Of a DNA stretch of 64,000 bases, positions 45,653-54,486 are shown piece by piece. Made by a program: the position numbers and the translations under genes. Where the stretch lies: positions 62,001-126,000 of the forward strand of contig JAEUHR010000059.1 in NCBI GenBank assembly GCA_016794425.1, read 5' to 3'. A model generated the notes under the pieces. The model was not told the DNA's origin and ran no database searches. It worked only from the letters and a program-made list of their open reading frames with translations. Within the stretch, counting starts at the first letter, position 1. Every line of letters begins with the position of its first letter. The stretch comes from Planctomycetota bacterium. GTDB lineage: Bacteria > Planctomycetota > UBA1135 > UBA2386.

Positions 45653-46043
45653 GAAGCGCGACGGACGAACCGAATTCCTGCGCGCGACCAAGCTGGCGCG
45701 CTCGATCCATCTGGCTCTGCACAGCGTCGGCGTCGACGAGGACTGGCGCGCGCTCGAGCTCGCCAACGTGCTGCTGCTGGCGCTGCGCGAGAAGCGCAGC
45801 GACGTCACGGTGCCGCTGTCGACGAACGAGATCGCCGATGCCGTGCAGCACCTGCTGGTCGTGACCGGCCAGCCGTCGGCCGCCGTGGCCTACGGCGCGG
45901 TCGCCGCCGAGCGCAAGCGCCGCCGCCGTTCGCTGGCGACGCTGGGCCGCTTCGGCGACGTGGCGGCGACGGCCGGGGTCGCCGAGCCGGCGATCGACGC
46001 GACCGACGCGACGCCCTGGCAGCGCCGCGCCGTGCAGGAGTGA
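45624..46043 (+). CDS. Stand-alone ATP-cone protein
   Basis: A 139-residue protein. Residues about 8-95 resemble an ATP-cone (VEKRDGRTEFLRATKLARSIHLALHSVGV...TNEIADAVQHLLVVTGQPSAAVAYGAVAAER), the dATP/ATP-sensing domain of NrdR and ribonucleotide reductases. A short basic stretch and an Ala-rich tail follow. There is no zinc ribbon or reductase domain. The ATG at 45624 has GGGAGGG five bases upstream and lies inside the 3' end of nrdR, so the two are co-translated. It may modulate NrdR by mixed assembly; this is inference. Confidence 0.75.
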   Translation: MKRRTEHLVEKRDGRTEFLRATKLARSIHLALHSVGVDEDWRALELANVLLLALREKRSDVTVPLSTNEIADAVQHLLVVTGQPSAAVAYGAVAAERKRRRRSLATLGRFGDVAATAGVAEPAIDATDATPWQRRAVQE

Positions 46044-46047
46044 TCGG

Positions 46048-49000
46048 ATGAAGCTGAAACGACTCGTCGCGCGCGGCTTCAAGTCCTTCGCGGATCGCAC
46101 CGAGTTCGAGTTCGACAGCCGGCTCACGGGCATCATCGGCCCGAACGGCTGCGGCAAGTCGAACGTCGTCGACGCGATCAAGTGGGTGCTCGGCGACCAG
46201 CGCGCGAAGAGCCTGCGCGGGTCCGAGATGACCGACGTGATCTTCAAGGGTGCCGAGGGCCGCGAGGCCATGGGCATGGCCGAGGTCACGATCACGTTCG
46301 AGGACCCGAACGGGCGGCTCGAGGGCCGCAACGAGATCGACATCTCGCGCCGGCTGACGCTCGACAAGGAATCGAGCTACGTGCTGAACGGCCAGGAGGT
46401 GCGCCTCAAGGACGTGCGCGACGTGCTGCTCGACACCGGCCTCGGCACCGGCGGCTACTCGGTGATGGAGCAGGGCCGCATCGACGCGGTGCTGTCCGCC
46501 AACCCCGAGGCGCGGCGCGCGATCTTCGAAGAAGCGGCCGGCGTGTCGCGCTTCAAGCTGCAGAAGAAGGAGGCGCTGCGCAAGCTCGAGCGCACCGACC
46601 AGAACCTCGCGCGCGTCACCGACCTGCTCGAAGAACGTTCGCGGCGGATTCGCAGCCTGCGCATCCAGGCGGGCAAGGCCCGGCGCTGGCAGGAACTGCA
46701 GGCCGCGTTGCGCGACCTGCGGGCCGCGCTGGCCGTCGTCGACGGCACCGAACTGCGGCAGCAGCTCGACGCGCAGGCGGCCCGGCTCGAGGCGGCGCAG
46801 CAGACGCTGACGGTCGCCGACGAAGGCCGCGGCGTCGCCGCCGAGGAGCTCGCGACCGTCGATGCGGCGATCGGCGACAGCGAGCGGCTGCTGGCGCAGG
46901 TGCAGGAAGAGCTGCGCCGCTGCCACAACGAAGCGACGTCGCACCGCGAGCGCGCCGCCGGCCAGCAGCATCGTGCCGCCGACCGCCTCGACGAGATCGA
47001 GCGCGGGCGCCAGCGCACCGCCGGCCTGGTCGAGCAGCGCGACGAGCGCGCGATCGCACTGGCCGCGGCGCAGGACGACCTGGCGGCCAAGGAAGGCGAA
47101 CTGATCGAACTGCACCGCCGCGTCGAAGCCGAGCGGCAGGCGGCACACGCGGCCGTGGCCGCGCTGCGCACGCTGCTGCAGGAACGCGAGGCGCTGCGCA
47201 ACCGCCAGCTCGAGCTGTTGCACGCACGCACGCGGGCGCGCAACGCGGGCGCCGACGCGACCGCGCGCGCCGCCGCGGCGCAGGCGCGCCAGCAGCGGCT
47301 CGCCGAGCGGCTGGCTACGCTGGCCGACGAGGCCGGGCGGCTCGATGCCGACGGCGCGCGTTGGGCGGTCGACCTGGTCGACCTGGCGACGCGCGAGCGG
47401 ATCCTGGTCGAACGCGAGCGCACCGCGATCGGCGACCTCGAAGGTGCCGATGCCGCCGCGGCGGCGCTGGCCGAGCAGGAATCGGCGCTGCGCTACGAAC
47501 TGTCACAGGTCGACGGGCGCCGGCAGGCGCTGCTGGCGATGGAGGCCCACATGGAGGGCTTCGACGCCGGCCCGCGCTGGGTGCTCGAACAGAAGCCGGC
47601 CGGGCTGCGTGGCCGGCTGCTCGACCTGATCGAGATCGACGTCGAACACGGCGCCGCGCTCGAAGCGGCGCTCGGCCCGTTCGTGCAGGCGCTGGTCGTC
47701 GACACCCGCGAACACGCGGCCGCGATCGTGCGCGAGCTCGCCGAGCGGCGTCTCGGGCGCGTGCTGCTGCTGGTCGAAGAGGCGTTCGGCGACCAGCCGC
47801 CGTGCGCGCATTCGCTGCTGCCGGTGCCGAGCGGCGCGCAGTCGCTGGCGGCGCTGGTGCGCCACGTCGCCGCGGGCAGCCGCAGCGACAAGCTGCTGGG
47901 CTGGCTGCTGCGCGGCGTCGTCGTCGCCGACTTCGACATCGCCGACAGCAGCCGCGCCGATCTGTGCTTCGTCACGCCGGACGGCACGCTGGTCTGCGGC
48001 CCGCGCATGGAAGGCGGCGCGGTCGCCGAGGGCCATGCCGGCCTGGTCGTGCGCCGGTCGCGCATCCACCAGCTCGGCGACGAGGTCGCCGCGGTGCAGC
48101 AGCGGCTGCAGTCGCTGCAGACCGGCAAGGACCAGGTGGTCGGTCGCGTCGATCGGCTGAAGCGCGAGCTGAAGGCGATCGGCGAAGCGTTGACCGACGT
48201 GCGGCGCGCGGCGCAGGCCGCGCAGGCGCAGGAGGCCCGGATCGCGGCGCGGCGCGCCGACCTCGACCGTGAACGCGGCGAACTGGCGCTCGAAGGCGCC
48301 GACCTGTCGCGCACGCGCTGCGGCGCGCTCGGCCGGCTGGCGGTGGCGCTGTTCGACCAGTTCCTGCTGGCGCGGCGCGGCGCCGCGTCCGAAGCCGACG
48401 AGCAGGTGCTCGGCGAACGCATCGGCGCGGCCGAGACCGCGGCGCAGGCGCAGCAGCGCACCGAGCAGGATCTGCGCATCCGCCAGGTGCAGGCCGGCGA
48501 GGCGCGCGAAGGGCTGACCCGCAGCATCCGCCTGCACGAAGAGGCGCTGCGCGACTTCGAGCGTACGCTGCAGGAGTTGACCGGGCGGCAGCAGGACGCC
48601 GAGGCCGACCGCCAGAAGGCCCTGGCCGAGCAGGCGCGGCTGGAGGAGGTCGCGGCGGCGCTCGAAGACCGCCTCGCCGAACTCGAGCAGGACAAACAGA
48701 CGCGGCAGCAGGCCGTCGACTCGGCGCGCGCGCAACGCAACCGCGTGCAGGCGCAGCTGCAGGAGTGGGAGGTGCGCCGTGCCGCCGCCGCCGAAGAGCT
48801 GACGCAGACGCGCCTCGCGCGCGCCGACGTCGAGCACCGGTTCACGCGGCTCGAGGACCGGCTGCGCGAGGACACCGGCATCGAGCTGCGGCGTTGCCTC
48901 GGCGAAGTGCACGGCATCGGCCTCGAGGACCACGGGCAGTTCCTCGGCCCGATCGCGCCGCCGGGCGCGGTCGACGAACTGCAGGGTCCCCCGTTGCCGC

Positions 49001-49836
49001 CGGACGTGCTGGCCGCCTGGCACGGCCTGAAGCGCCTGTGGCTCGAGGACGCTTTCGACGTCGGCGAGACGCGCAAGGAAGTGCAGGTGCTGCAGAGTCA
49101 GAAGGACCGGCTCGGCGCGGTCAACCTCGACGCGGTGCAGGAACTCGAGGCCGAGGAAGGCCAGTTCTCGACGCTCGAGCAGGAGGTGCAGGACCTCAAG
49201 GAAGCGCGCCGTGCGCTGATGGAGACGCTGAAGAAGCTCGAGGCGGAGTCGAAGCTGTTGTTCGAGCAGACCTTTCACGAGGCCCGCAAGAACTTCCAGG
49301 AGATCTTCCGCAAGCTCTTCCAGGGCGGCAAAGCTGACATGTTCCTGTCGTTCGAGGCCGCCAAGGAGGGCGACATGCTCGAGGCCGGCATCGAGATCGT
49401 CGCCCAGCCGCCCGGCAAGCAGCTGCAGTCGATCAACCTGCTGTCCGGTGGCGAGCGGTCGCTGACCGCGGTCGCGATCCTGTTCGCGCTGTTCAAGGTG
49501 CGGCCGAGCCCGTTCTGCATCCTCGACGAAGTGGACGCCGCGCTCGACGAGACCAACGTCGAGCGTTTCCTGCGCGTGCTGCGCGACTTCACCGACGACA
49601 CGCAGTTCTGCATCGTCACGCACCACAAGCGCACGATGGCCGAGTGCCAGGTGCTGTACGGCATCACGATGCAGCGCCGCGGCGTCAGCTCGCGCATCGC
49701 GGTCGCGCTGCACGAGGTCGACAGCTTCCACGGCGACGCCAAGGAAGGTGCTGCCGCGGTCGGGGCCGCGGCCGGTGCGGTCGATCCGGCGCGCAAGCGG
49801 CGCATCGCCGGCGAGGAGCAGGTCGGCTTCGACTGA
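46048..49836 (+). CDS. smc: Chromosome segregation protein SMC
   Basis: A 1262-residue SMC ATPase that loops and organises chromosomal DNA with ScpA/ScpB. The N-terminal head has MKLKRLVARGFKSFADRTEFEF and Walker A GPNGCGKSN (31-39). Two long coiled coils flank a hinge (about 500-660, GFDAGPRWVLEQKPAGLRGRLLDLIEI...). The C-terminal head has signature LLSGGERSL and Walker B FCILDEVDAALDETN. The ATG has AGGAG at 46036-46040. No scpA or scpB lies beside it. The Ala/Arg-rich C-terminal tail after the head is longer than usual. Confidence 0.95.
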   Translation: MKLKRLVARGFKSFADRTEFEFDSRLTGIIGPNGCGKSNVVDAIKWVLGDQRAKSLRGSEMTDVIFKGAEGREAMGMAEVTITFEDPNGRLEGRNEIDISRRLTLDKESSYVLNGQEVRLKDVRDVLLDTGLGTGGYSVMEQGRIDAVLSANPEARRAIFEEAAGVSRFKLQKKEALRKLERTDQNLARVTDLLEERSRRIRSLRIQAGKARRWQELQAALRDLRAALAVVDGTELRQQLDAQAARLEAAQQTLTVADEGRGVAAEELATVDAAIGDSERLLAQVQEELRRCHNEATSHRERAAGQQHRAADRLDEIERGRQRTAGLVEQRDERAIALAAAQDDLAAKEGELIELHRRVEAERQAAHAAVAALRTLLQEREALRNRQLELLHARTRARNAGADATARAAAAQARQQRLAERLATLADEAGRLDADGARWAVDLVDLATRERILVERERTAIGDLEGADAAAAALAEQESALRYELSQVDGRRQALLAMEAHMEGFDAGPRWVLEQKPAGLRGRLLDLIEIDVEHGAALEAALGPFVQALVVDTREHAAAIVRELAERRLGRVLLLVEEAFGDQPPCAHSLLPVPSGAQSLAALVRHVAAGSRSDKLLGWLLRGVVVADFDIADSSRADLCFVTPDGTLVCGPRMEGGAVAEGHAGLVVRRSRIHQLGDEVAAVQQRLQSLQTGKDQVVGRVDRLKRELKAIGEALTDVRRAAQAAQAQEARIAARRADLDRERGELALEGADLSRTRCGALGRLAVALFDQFLLARRGAASEADEQVLGERIGAAETAAQAQQRTEQDLRIRQVQAGEAREGLTRSIRLHEEALRDFERTLQELTGRQQDAEADRQKALAEQARLEEVAAALEDRLAELEQDKQTRQQAVDSARAQRNRVQAQLQEWEVRRAAAAEELTQTRLARADVEHRFTRLEDRLREDTGIELRRCLGEVHGIGLEDHGQFLGPIAPPGAVDELQGPPLPPDVLAAWHGLKRLWLEDAFDVGETRKEVQVLQSQKDRLGAVNLDAVQELEAEEGQFSTLEQEVQDLKEARRALMETLKKLEAESKLLFEQTFHEARKNFQEIFRKLFQGGKADMFLSFEAAKEGDMLEAGIEIVAQPPGKQLQSINLLSGGERSLTAVAILFALFKVRPSPFCILDEVDAALDETNVERFLRVLRDFTDDTQFCIVTHHKRTMAECQVLYGITMQRRGVSSRIAVALHEVDSFHGDAKEGAAAVGAAAGAVDPARKRRIAGEEQVGFD

Positions 49837-49848
49837 CCGGCGCGCCGG
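49837..49848. repeat. Palindrome CCGGCGCGCCGG between convergent genes
   Basis: A perfect 12-base palindrome directly after the smc stop codon, in a 41-base gap before the end of the HlyD-like gene. There is no T-run. It may act as a weak bidirectional terminator. Confidence 0.3.
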
Positions 49849-49877
49849 CACCGCCGCTGCCGGCCCAGCCGCTGCCG

Positions 49878-50522
49878 TCAGTGCCGGAACTGCACCAGCA
49901 CGCGTTCGCCGGGACGTTCGGTGCCGATCGCGTCGAGCACGACCTCGAACGCCCATTCCTCGTGCTGTGCGTCGCGCCACAGGCGTTCGGGCACGCGCAC
50001 GGTGCTCGGCGACACGCTGTGCACGTGCGTGTGGCCCAGCGTCTCGTGGGTCGGACGCTGCACGAGGACCGGCAACGGCGACTCGACGCCGGCGCGAGCC
50101 GATTCGGGCACGTAGGCCAGGATGCGGCGCGGCGTCGGGTCGACGATCGACAGCAGCGCCTGGCCCGCGCCGGTCTGGTCGCCGCGGTGCACGTGGATGC
50201 GCGCCACGGTGCCGGCGGTCGGTGCGGTCACCGTCTGGCCCGAGGCCAGACGGACCAACGGCTGGCCGACGGCGACGCGGTCGTGCAGGCCGACCAGCAC
50301 GCAGTCGATCGTCGACGCGGCCGGACTGGGGACCGTCGTCTCGTCGGACGCGACCAGACCGCTGCAGGCGCCGCTGCGCGCCGGTTGCAGCGGTCCGAGC
50401 CAGCACAGGCCGCCGAGCGCCGCGAGCCAGGCGAGCAGCGGCACGGCCGCCTTCGGGGAACGGCGCAGGCGGTGGATCCACGACGGCCGCGGCCGCGTCG
50501 GTTGCCAGCTGTCCAGGCTCAC
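49878..50522 (-). CDS. HlyD/biotinyl-lipoyl-like membrane-anchored protein
   Basis: A 214-residue protein with one N-terminal helix (about 25-45). A barrel-sandwich-hybrid-like segment follows (VLVGLHDRVAVGQPLVRLASGQTVTAPTAGTVARIHVHRGDQTGAGQALLSIVDP), with the two half-motifs of membrane fusion proteins, then a beta domain. There is no long coiled coil, so it is not a full type I adaptor. The GTG start overlaps the DUF4956 stop (GTGA). In the operon VTC-DUF4956-this gene it replaces the CotH-like protein often found there. It may link the membrane protein to the envelope; this is inference. Confidence 0.7.
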   Translation of the reverse strand: MSLDSWQPTRPRPSWIHRLRRSPKAAVPLLAWLAALGGLCWLGPLQPARSGACSGLVASDETTVPSPAASTIDCVLVGLHDRVAVGQPLVRLASGQTVTAPTAGTVARIHVHRGDQTGAGQALLSIVDPTPRRILAYVPESARAGVESPLPVLVQRPTHETLGHTHVHSVSPSTVRVPERLWRDAQHEEWAFEVVLDAIGTERPGERVLVQFRH

Positions 50523-51205
50523 AGTTCTTCGTCCTCCTGCTGCACCAGCAGGCTCACGTCGGCGACGCCCGGGATCGCCCGCACGTCGGCGACCAGCGCG
50601 GCCTGTGCCTCGGGTTCGAGCAGTTGCAGGTGGTAGCAGGCGTCGACCGCGTCGGGGGCGGCGGCACCGCGCAGGCTGACCAGATCGAAACGGCGGCAGT
50701 AGTGCTGCAGCACGCGCCGCAGTCGTTGGTCGTGCGCGCCCGCCGGCGGCAGCGAACAGCGCAGCACGCCTTCGCAGACCTGGCGTTCGCCGAACCGACC
50801 CGCATGCAGCAGCAGTACGACCACCAGCACCAGCGCCGTGCCGCCGACCGCCAGCGGCAGGTTCTGCACGCCGACCGTGATGCCGATCGCGACCGACAGG
50901 AACAGGAACACCGTGTCGCGGCTGTCCTTGATCGGCGTGCGGAAGCGGATCAGCGCCAGCGCCCCGAACAGGCCGAAGGCGCGCGCGACGCTGTCGCCGA
51001 CCGCGGCCATCACCAGCGTCACGATCATCGCCAGCAGCACCAGCGACTGCACGAACGAGCGCGAGTAGCTGACGCCGTGGTGGGTCCGCGCGTAGATCCA
51101 CGCCAGCGGCAGGGCCAGCACGAAGGCCAGCAGCAGATGGAACGCGACGGTGGCGAGCGACGGCACGGCACCGGTGCCGGCGAGGCTCTGCAACAGGTCA
51201 GTCAT
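50519..51205 (-). CDS. DUF4956 membrane protein
   Basis: A 228-residue inner-membrane protein with three to four helices (about 17-40, 52-72, 75-130). FGALALIRFRTPIKDSRDTVFLFLSVAIGITVG is the DUF4956 signature. A cytoplasmic ferredoxin-like C-terminal domain follows (about 140-225). DUF4956 proteins are regular neighbours of VTC polyphosphate-polymerase genes, as here. They are suspected to form a channel or scaffold with it, but no activity has been shown to my knowledge. It overlaps both neighbours in the operon. Confidence 0.85.
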   Translation of the reverse strand: MTDLLQSLAGTGAVPSLATVAFHLLLAFVLALPLAWIYARTHHGVSYSRSFVQSLVLLAMIVTLVMAAVGDSVARAFGLFGALALIRFRTPIKDSRDTVFLFLSVAIGITVGVQNLPLAVGGTALVLVVVLLLHAGRFGERQVCEGVLRCSLPPAGAHDQRLRRVLQHYCRRFDLVSLRGAAAPDAVDACYHLQLLEPEAQAALVADVRAIPGVADVSLLVQQEDEEL

Positions 51206-51959
51206 CGTGGGCCGGAGGGCGGGAGGACCCGCGCAGCGTATCGATCGCGAGCCGGTACTTCGAACACGAGCCGCGCTGCAGCTCGCAGGCCTGCACGGTC
51301 GTGGCCAGCCAGCGCGGCAGGCGGTCGGTGAACTTCAGCTCGAGCACGACGCGCGCACCGAGCAGGTGCCGGTAGCCCGGATGTGCGATGGTCACCACCG
51401 GCTCGCGCTGCCAGCAGGCCGCGACCGCGCGGTCGTAGGTGACACGGACGCGGTCGTCGTCACGCGCGACGAAGGCCTCGCGGCGGTAGCGGACCAGGCA
51501 GCGCGGCGTCGCGCGACCGGCCAGCATCGCCAGCACGAACTGCTCGAGGGCGCCCCGGCCGCGCGCATCGGGCGCGAGGGCCCGGTCGACGTCGCCGGCC
51601 AGCACGGCCGGCAACCGGTCGCGAGGGATCGCGCAGCGCACCTTCTGCACGATGCGGTCGCGGCGGCGTTTGACCTCGAGGAACAGCGGTGCGGCCGGGT
51701 CGTCGCTGTAGCTGCGGATGCGCAGCTTGTGCCGCGCCGGGCGCCCGTCGAGCGTCTCGCGGTAGAACGTGTGCAGCTCGTCGTCGAGGTAGAGGCTGGC
51801 GAGGTCGTAGCCGTGGCCGCCCGGCTGCAGCGCGTGCGCGTCCGGCACCACGAACGGATGCAGCAGCCGGCGGACCCGTGCCGCGGTGCCCTCGTCGATC
51901 ACGAACTTGCATTCGTGCCGGTTCTCGGGCTTCGCGGTGGCGGGTCGGTTGGCGATCAC
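51198..51959 (-). CDS. Polyphosphate polymerase (VTC domain) protein
   Basis: A 253-residue protein with the VTC tunnel-fold signatures: NRHECKFVID, SLYLDDELHTFYRETLDGRPARHKLRIRSY, PLFLEVKRRRDRIVQKVR, VVLELKFTDRLP and KYRLAIDTL. The basic Lys/Arg residues and glutamates on alternate strands are the ATP-phosphate and metal ligands in yeast Vtc4, which builds polyphosphate from ATP. The start is GTG 51957-51959, seven bases after GGAAGG. The frame upstream to 52166 has no family similarity. It overlaps the DUF4956 gene by eight bases. Confidence 0.85.
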   Translation of the reverse strand: MIANRPATAKPENRHECKFVIDEGTAARVRRLLHPFVVPDAHALQPGGHGYDLASLYLDDELHTFYRETLDGRPARHKLRIRSYSDDPAAPLFLEVKRRRDRIVQKVRCAIPRDRLPAVLAGDVDRALAPDARGRGALEQFVLAMLAGRATPRCLVRYRREAFVARDDDRVRVTYDRAVAACWQREPVVTIAHPGYRHLLGARVVLELKFTDRLPRWLATTVQACELQRGSCSKYRLAIDTLRGSSRPPAHDD

Positions 51960-52078
51960 GGGCAGACCTTCCGGGTCGGAGAACGAGGGGGCATCAGTGC
52001 GGCCCCGCGAGTGGGGCGATGGGAGCGAGAGGGCGTCGGTCGCGGCGGGCGGCACGGAACGGCCCACCGGGACGCGAT

Positions 52079-52095
52079 CCCACCAGAATGGTAGG
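52079..52095. repeat. Imperfect seven-base inverted repeat upstream of the VTC operon
   Basis: On the minus strand CCTACCA-TTC-TGGTGGG pairs with one G-T wobble. TACCAT (52088-52093, minus) inside it resembles a -10 element. It lies in the 214-base divergent region between the VTC operon and the VanX fusion gene, where nothing else stands out. Confidence 0.35.
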
Positions 52096-52161
52096 GCATC
52101 CTGGCGGACGTTCGGTGGCGGACCCTCGCACGAGTTCCTGGCGACCGCTGCGGTGGGGCGG

Positions 52162-52167
52162 CACACT
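52162..52167 (+). promoter_or_regulatory. -10-like CACACT six bases before ATG 52174
   Basis: CACACT-GCGGCG-ATG, almost identical to the sequence before mnmE. TGGCGA lies 17 bases upstream (52139-52144). There is no ribosome-binding site. Confidence 0.4.
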
Positions 52168-52173
52168 GCGGCG

Positions 52174-54480
52174 ATGCGGTGCTGGGTCGGCGCAGGTGTC
52201 TGGCTGTTGGCGGCGTGTGCGGCGCCGGCCCCGCTGCCGGTGCCCGACGACCTGCGCCCGGTCGCCGACGACCTGCGCGCCTACGTGCGACGCCATCTGC
52301 GCGAACTGGACCTGCCCGGCGTGTGGATCGCGGTGCTCGACGTGGCGCCGGCCACCGGGCGGCAGGCGATCTGGGCCGAGGGCTTCGAACGCGCGGATCC
52401 CGCGCCGCGGCCCGCCGACGCCGTGCATCGGGTCGCCTCGATCAGCAAGCTGTTCACGGCGACGGCCCTGATGCGGCTGGTCGAACTCGGCCGGGTCGAC
52501 CTCGACGCGCCGGTGGTCACCTACCTGCCGGACTTCGCGCCGCGGAATCCGTTCGGCGGCGAGGTGACGCTGCGCCACCTGCTCGGCCACCGCAGTGGCC
52601 TCGTGCGCGAACCGCCGGTGGGCCACTACTTCGACCCGACCGGGCCGTCGTTGGCGGCGACGGTCGCGAGCCTCGACGACACCGCGCTGCTCGGCGAACC
52701 GGGGGCGACGTTCCGCTACAGCAACCTCGGCTTCGCGGTCCTGGGCCAGGTGGTCGAACGCGTGACCGGCCGGCCGTTCGCCGAGGCCGTGCGCGAACTG
52801 GTGCTGGCGCCGTTGGCGCTGCGCGACAGCGACTTCGCGGCGCGGCCGGACCTGCTGGCGCGGCAGCCGCAGGCGGCGATGTGGACCTACGACGGCCGCG
52901 CGATCCCGCTGCCGGGGTTCGAATGGGGCTTCGGCCCGGCCGCGAACCTGCGGTCGACGACGCTCGACCTGGTGCGCTTCGCGCAGAGCTGGTTCCCGTT
53001 CTCGAGCCAGCGCGTGTTGTGGCCGGAGACGCTGGCGGCGATGTGGCAGCTGCCGGCCGGCGAGGCGTCGGGCTGCGGCCTCGGCTTCTTCGTGGGCACC
53101 TTCGACGGGCACCGCCGGGTCGGCCACGACGGTGCGGCCTACGGCTTCGCGTCGGCATTGCGCGCGCTGCCCGAGCAGGGCCTCGCGGTCGCCGTCGTCG
53201 TCACGCTCGACTTCGCCAACGGCGTCGCCGAGGCGATCGCCAACCGGGCGCTGTGGGCCGCGCTGGCGCGGCGCCGCGGCGAGACGCTGCCGCCGCCGAT
53301 CGATCCGGTGCCGCTCGGGGTCGCGGCGGCCCGCGCGCTGGCGGGCCACTACCGCTGTGGCACGAACTGGGTCGACCTATACGAGCGCGGTGGCGAACTG
53401 TTCTACGACCCGAACCTCGGCGTGCGCACGCGGCTGCGGCGCGCACCGGACGGGGCGCTGGTCGCCGACGATCCACTCGAGGTCGAAGGCGCGCGGCGGC
53501 TGGTGCAGCAGGCGAACGGCCGCCTGCACGATGGTGAGGAGGAATACGTGCGCGACGACACGGTGCCGGCGCCGCCGCCGGCAGAGCTGCTGCCGCTGCT
53601 CGGTGAGTACGGCTGGGACCACGACGTGCTGGTCGTCTACGAGGACCACGGCCGGCTCGGCGTGCTGATCGAGTGGGTCCTGCGCGAGTTGCCCGACCGC
53701 ACCGGCCCGGACACGTTCGTGGTGCGCGGCGGCATGTACGCCGACCACGAGCTGCGCTTCGAACGCGGTGCCGACGGGCGCGCCGTCGCGGTCCACCTCG
53801 GCGCGACGCGCTTCGAGCGCCGGCCCGACGCGCCGCTCGGCGGCTACCGCGTCACGCCGGTGCGCCCGATCGACGCGCTGCGGCGCGAGGCCGTGCGCGC
53901 GGAACCGCCGGCGGCGGCGCCGGGGCTGCGTGCCGCGGATCTGGTCGAGCTGGCGCCGTTCGCGCCGACGCTGCGGTTCGACCTGCGCTACGCGACGGCC
54001 GACAACTTCCTCGGCACGGCGGTCTACCCGGCGACGGCGCGGGCGCGGCTGCAGCGGCCGGCGGCCGAAGCGCTGGCGCGCGTGCAGCAGGCGCTGGCTG
54101 CCGACGGGCTCGGGCTCCTGGTGTTCGACGCCTACCGGCCGTGGTCGGTGACGCGGCTGTTCTGGGACGCGGTGCCGGCGCACCTGCACCACTTCGTCGC
54201 CGATCCGGCCGAAGGCTCGCGGCACAACCGCGGCTGCGCCGTCGACCTGACGCTGTGCGACCTCGCCACCGGCGAGCCGGTCGCGATGCCGAGCGGCTTC
54301 GACGAGTTCACGCCGCGCGCCTACGCGGACTGGCCCGGCGGCACGTCCGAGCAGCGCTGGTTCCGCGAACGGCTGCGGCGGGCGATGGCGGCCGAAGGCT
54401 TCACCGTGCACGAACACGAGTGGTGGCACTTCGACTTCGCCGACTGGCGGCAGTATCCGATCGGCAACGCGCCGCTGTAG
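52174..54480 (+). CDS. Beta-lactamase-family serine hydrolase fused to a VanX D-Ala-D-Ala dipeptidase
   Basis: A 768-residue lipoprotein (LLAACAAP). Residues about 30-370 are a class C beta-lactamase/D-Ala-D-Ala carboxypeptidase fold, with SISK (Ser89, Lys92) and FRYSNLGFAVLG (Tyr-x-Asn). HVGHDG-like residues follow (RVGHDGAAYGF). A beta domain (about 380-570) follows, then a VanX-like zinc dipeptidase (about 575-768) with SRHNRGCAVDLTL (His and Asp ligands) and EHEWWHFDF (catalytic Glu and His ligand). Each half acts on D-alanyl peptides in known families. Together they could trim and then split D-Ala-D-Ala ends of peptidoglycan. No vanR/vanS/vanH/vanA genes are present, so resistance is not implied. 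Confidence 0.85.
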   Translation: MRCWVGAGVWLLAACAAPAPLPVPDDLRPVADDLRAYVRRHLRELDLPGVWIAVLDVAPATGRQAIWAEGFERADPAPRPADAVHRVASISKLFTATALMRLVELGRVDLDAPVVTYLPDFAPRNPFGGEVTLRHLLGHRSGLVREPPVGHYFDPTGPSLAATVASLDDTALLGEPGATFRYSNLGFAVLGQVVERVTGRPFAEAVRELVLAPLALRDSDFAARPDLLARQPQAAMWTYDGRAIPLPGFEWGFGPAANLRSTTLDLVRFAQSWFPFSSQRVLWPETLAAMWQLPAGEASGCGLGFFVGTFDGHRRVGHDGAAYGFASALRALPEQGLAVAVVVTLDFANGVAEAIANRALWAALARRRGETLPPPIDPVPLGVAAARALAGHYRCGTNWVDLYERGGELFYDPNLGVRTRLRRAPDGALVADDPLEVEGARRLVQQANGRLHDGEEEYVRDDTVPAPPPAELLPLLGEYGWDHDVLVVYEDHGRLGVLIEWVLRELPDRTGPDTFVVRGGMYADHELRFERGADGRAVAVHLGATRFERRPDAPLGGYRVTPVRPIDALRREAVRAEPPAAAPGLRAADLVELAPFAPTLRFDLRYATADNFLGTAVYPATARARLQRPAAEALARVQQALAADGLGLLVFDAYRPWSVTRLFWDAVPAHLHHFVADPAEGSRHNRGCAVDLTLCDLATGEPVAMPSGFDEFTPRAYADWPGGTSEQRWFRERLRRAMAAEGFTVHEHEWWHFDFADWRQYPIGNAPL

Positions 54481-54486
54481 CGGCCG

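Noticed and set aside
51960..52166. ATG at 52166 (minus) as the start of the VTC gene
   Set aside because: The extra 69 residues have no VTC similarity and would fill the divergent promoter region. GTG 51959 has GGAAGG at the right distance.
52174..54480. Vancomycin resistance cluster
   Set aside because: Only the VanX-like domain is present. There is no D-Ala-D-Lac ligase, dehydrogenase or two-component system, and the domain is fused to a serine hydrolase.
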